NCBI GenBank assembly: GCA_014800105.1
Contig: JAAVGQ010000146.1
Span: 1-6,938 of the forward strand
Length of the DNA: 6,938 nt
DNA from: Bacteroidales bacterium
Lineage (GTDB): Bacteria > Bacteroidota > Bacteroidia > Bacteroidales > Muribaculaceae
Direction: 5' to 3'
Shown one piece after another: positions 5,406 to 6,938 of this stretch. The notes under the pieces were generated by a model. The model was not told the origin of the DNA, did not search any database, and was given only the letters and a program-made list of their open reading frames with translations. A program made the position numbers and the translations under genes. How positions within the stretch are numbered: position 1 is the stretch's first letter; every line of letters begins with the position of its first letter.

Positions 5406-6938
5406 TCAACGCTTAATCTTGGAAACGTGTCCATTCTGGCGTATGATGTAGATGCCGGGAGTGAGCTCGTCGAGGTTCTTCTCGATGCGCATACCCTTGA
5501 TGTCATAGATTTCCATCTGAGAGTTCTTGTCGAAGCCTTCAGGGAGGTAATCAGCGATGACACTGTCAATGCTACTTGTTTCACCGGTAACGGGGTTGAA
5601 TGACTTAGTAGGACCGTTAGCGTAGAGTGACTCTACCACGATTGCTACAGCTGGCTCAGCCGCTTTAGCTTTCTTAGAGGCAACTGAAACAGTTTCCTCA
5701 CCGTTAATGTCGGCCTTCAGAGTAACAACACCGTTGTGATCAACAGTTGCAATCTCAGGATTAGTTGAGTGCCAGAATACGTGAGGCAGAGTTACCTCAG
5801 CACCGTTAGCACCAATCAGGGTAGCCTTGAGCGTGAACTGTTCACCCTTGGTACCTGAAATCTTTTCAGCACCTTCGATTACGATGTCTGATGCCTTAAC
5901 GAGCTCTTCAACGTCAGTGAATAAGCTCCAGCCTTCAGCGGCATTGTAAGCCTTGGCGATTTCAAGATCATGTACACGGAGAGTAGCGCTGTAGCTTGTG
6001 AATACGTGGCTACCCATTGTCGGGGGAACGAGAGCAGTTATGCAAACGCTTTCAGGAGTTACACCGCTGAACGCGTCGTCACCAATGTGAGTTACGTTCT
6101 GACCGATGACGATGTGCTCAAGACCGGTGTTAGCGAATGCTGCACTACCGATGTTGATAACGCTCGGGGGAAGAACGATATCCTTGAGTGCCTGACAGTC
6201 CTCAAATGCTTTATCACCAATTTCAGTTACCTTGCCGCCAAGGAGAACCTCGAGGAGGTTTTCAGCGCCGGCAAAGAAGCCGCTGGGGATACTTTCGATT
6301 GTGTTACCAATCTTAACGTGTTCAACTGAGCTTCCTGCGAAGGGTGTGCCCTCAACGGGACGTCCAATGTAAACGTCAGTGCAATTGTCGCCGAATGCAT
6401 CCTGGCTGATTGTGATAGCCTGGGTACCGTCGGTAAGAACTATTTCAGTGAGGTCATCGCCGTTGAACGCACCGCTACCGATGGTCTCAACAGTTTCAGG
6501 AATTGTAACGTTAGTGAGGCCTGAACCTGCGAATGCATTTTCACCGATGGTGGTCACGCCCTCGGGGATGGTTACATCTGTGAGGTTTACACATCCCTCG
6601 AATGTGCCATTACCGATGGTGGTGATGGTCTGCGGGATAGTTACCTCAGTGAGGTTCTCACAACCCTTGAACGCGCCGTTACCGATGGTCTCAACGGTTT
6701 CAGGAATTGTCACCGTAGTGAGGCCTGAACCAGCAAATGCATTTTCACCGATGGTAGTCACACCGTTAGGAATGTTAACCTCGGTGAGGTTCTTACAGCC
6801 CTCAAATGTACCTTCACCGATTGTAGTCACAGTCTCAGGAATGTTAACCTCCTTGAGGTTTTCACAACCCTTAAATGCATTGTTACCGATGGTTTCAACG
6901 CTTTCAGGAATGGTTACCTCAGTGATGTTTTCACAGCC
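5406..6938 (-). CDS. BspA-like LRR protein with Ig-like domain and T9SS-like C-terminus, 5' end missing
   Basis: The visible 510 residues are the C-terminal part of a secreted or surface leucine-rich-repeat protein of the BspA/LRR_5 type. The frame is open to the right edge, so start, signal peptide and more repeats lie beyond; the GTG at 6830 is internal. Residues 1 to about 295 are 22-24-residue repeats of the pattern V.TIG..AF.GC.NLTEV.IPE, regular at first and degenerate around 173-205. A typical BspA closing segment follows (VPPTMGSHVF...AYNAAEGW, about 303-337). Residues ~349-437 resemble a Big_2-type bacterial Ig-like domain (FWHSTNPEIATVDHNGVVTL). The last ~55 residues (MEIYDIKGMRI, then LTPGIYII and a basic end) resemble a type A T9SS sorting domain, which implies export across the outer membrane. 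Such proteins often act in adhesion or binding; the ligand here is unknown. A strong terminator follows. Confidence 0.92.
   Translation of the reverse strand, partial: GCENITEVTIPESVETIGNNAFKGCENLKEVNIPETVTTIGEGTFEGCKNLTEVNIPNGVTTIGENAFAGSGLTTVTIPETVETIGNGAFKGCENLTEVTIPQTITTIGNGTFEGCVNLTDVTIPEGVTTIGENAFAGSGLTNVTIPETVETIGSGAFNGDDLTEIVLTDGTQAITISQDAFGDNCTDVYIGRPVEGTPFAGSSVEHVKIGNTIESIPSGFFAGAENLLEVLLGGKVTEIGDKAFEDCQALKDIVLPPSVINIGSAAFANTGLEHIVIGQNVTHIGDDAFSGVTPESVCITALVPPTMGSHVFTSYSATLRVHDLEIAKAYNAAEGWSLFTDVEELVKASDIVIEGAEKISGTKGEQFTLKATLIGANGAEVTLPHVFWHSTNPEIATVDHNGVVTLKADINGEETVSVASKKAKAAEPAVAIVVESLYANGPTKSFNPVTGETSSIDSVIADYLPEGFDKNSQMEIYDIKGMRIEKNLDELTPGIYIIRQNGHVSKIKR
6492..6938 (-). repeat. 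LRR-coding tandem repeats with a three-repeat (204 bp) super-unit
   Basis: Repeat units of 69, 69 and 66 bases (23, 23 and 22 residues) recur as a block: 6899-6696 then 6695-6492, each encoding K-G-C-type, E-G-C-type and A-G-S-G-type repeats in order. A partial unit at 6900-6938 suggests another copy to the right. By hand count the two blocks agree at about 160 of 204 bases, and their third units at about 59 of 66. This points to duplication of three repeats together rather than one at a time. After 6491 the repeats diverge. Confidence 0.85.

Noticed and set aside
5398..5411. Seven-base tandem repeat ATCAACG at the LRR stop codon
   Set aside because: It is only two copies and short, with no associated element, so it is probably chance or slippage.
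5970..6329. Plus-strand open frame opposite the LRR gene
   Set aside because: It is antisense to a well-supported LRR coding frame and has no recognisable domain.
6492..6938. CRISPR array
   Set aside because: The repeats are coding, in frame, multiples of three and contiguous with no spacers; they are leucine-rich repeats.

Overview
The window looks like chromosome from a gut-type Bacteroidales bacterium, plausibly near Muribaculaceae; the genus cannot be fixed from sequence alone. Supporting signs are a BspA-like leucine-rich-repeat protein with a C-terminal domain resembling the type IX secretion (T9SS) sorting signal, a multi-repeat DUF349 protein of the Bacteroidales kind, an RsmF-like rRNA methyltransferase, and start regions that mostly lack Shine-Dalgarno sequences. 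I see no mobile element, CRISPR array, tRNA or rRNA.

Layout: (1) 1-879, plus strand, is the 3' part of an RsmB/RsmF-type rRNA cytosine-C5 methyltransferase gene whose start lies left of the window. (2) 881-3286, minus strand, encodes an 801-residue protein read from a GTG start. It is helical and TPR-like for about two thirds of its length, then beta-rich with an S1/cold-shock-like stretch; I cannot assign a function. It meets the methyltransferase gene tail to tail with one base between the stop codons. (3) 3301-5160, minus strand, encodes a five-repeat DUF349 protein. It lies 14 bases upstream of gene 2 in the same direction, so the two probably form an operon. (4) 5161-5405 is a control region. 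It holds the probable promoter of the DUF349 operon, a GTTCAC-N10-GTGAAC inverted repeat, a competing upstream start with an unusual AGGAGG, and a strong intrinsic terminator for the next gene. (5) 5406-6938, minus strand, is the 3' part of a gene for a secreted BspA-like LRR protein with a bacterial Ig-like domain and a T9SS-like C-terminus; it runs off the right edge.

The genes do not form one obvious pathway. The methyltransferase acts on ribosomal RNA and the LRR protein is probably exported or surface-attached. The DUF349 and TPR/S1-like genes are the least understood part and probably work together in the cytoplasm. The S1-like C-terminus makes RNA contact a reasonable guess but not a demonstrated one.
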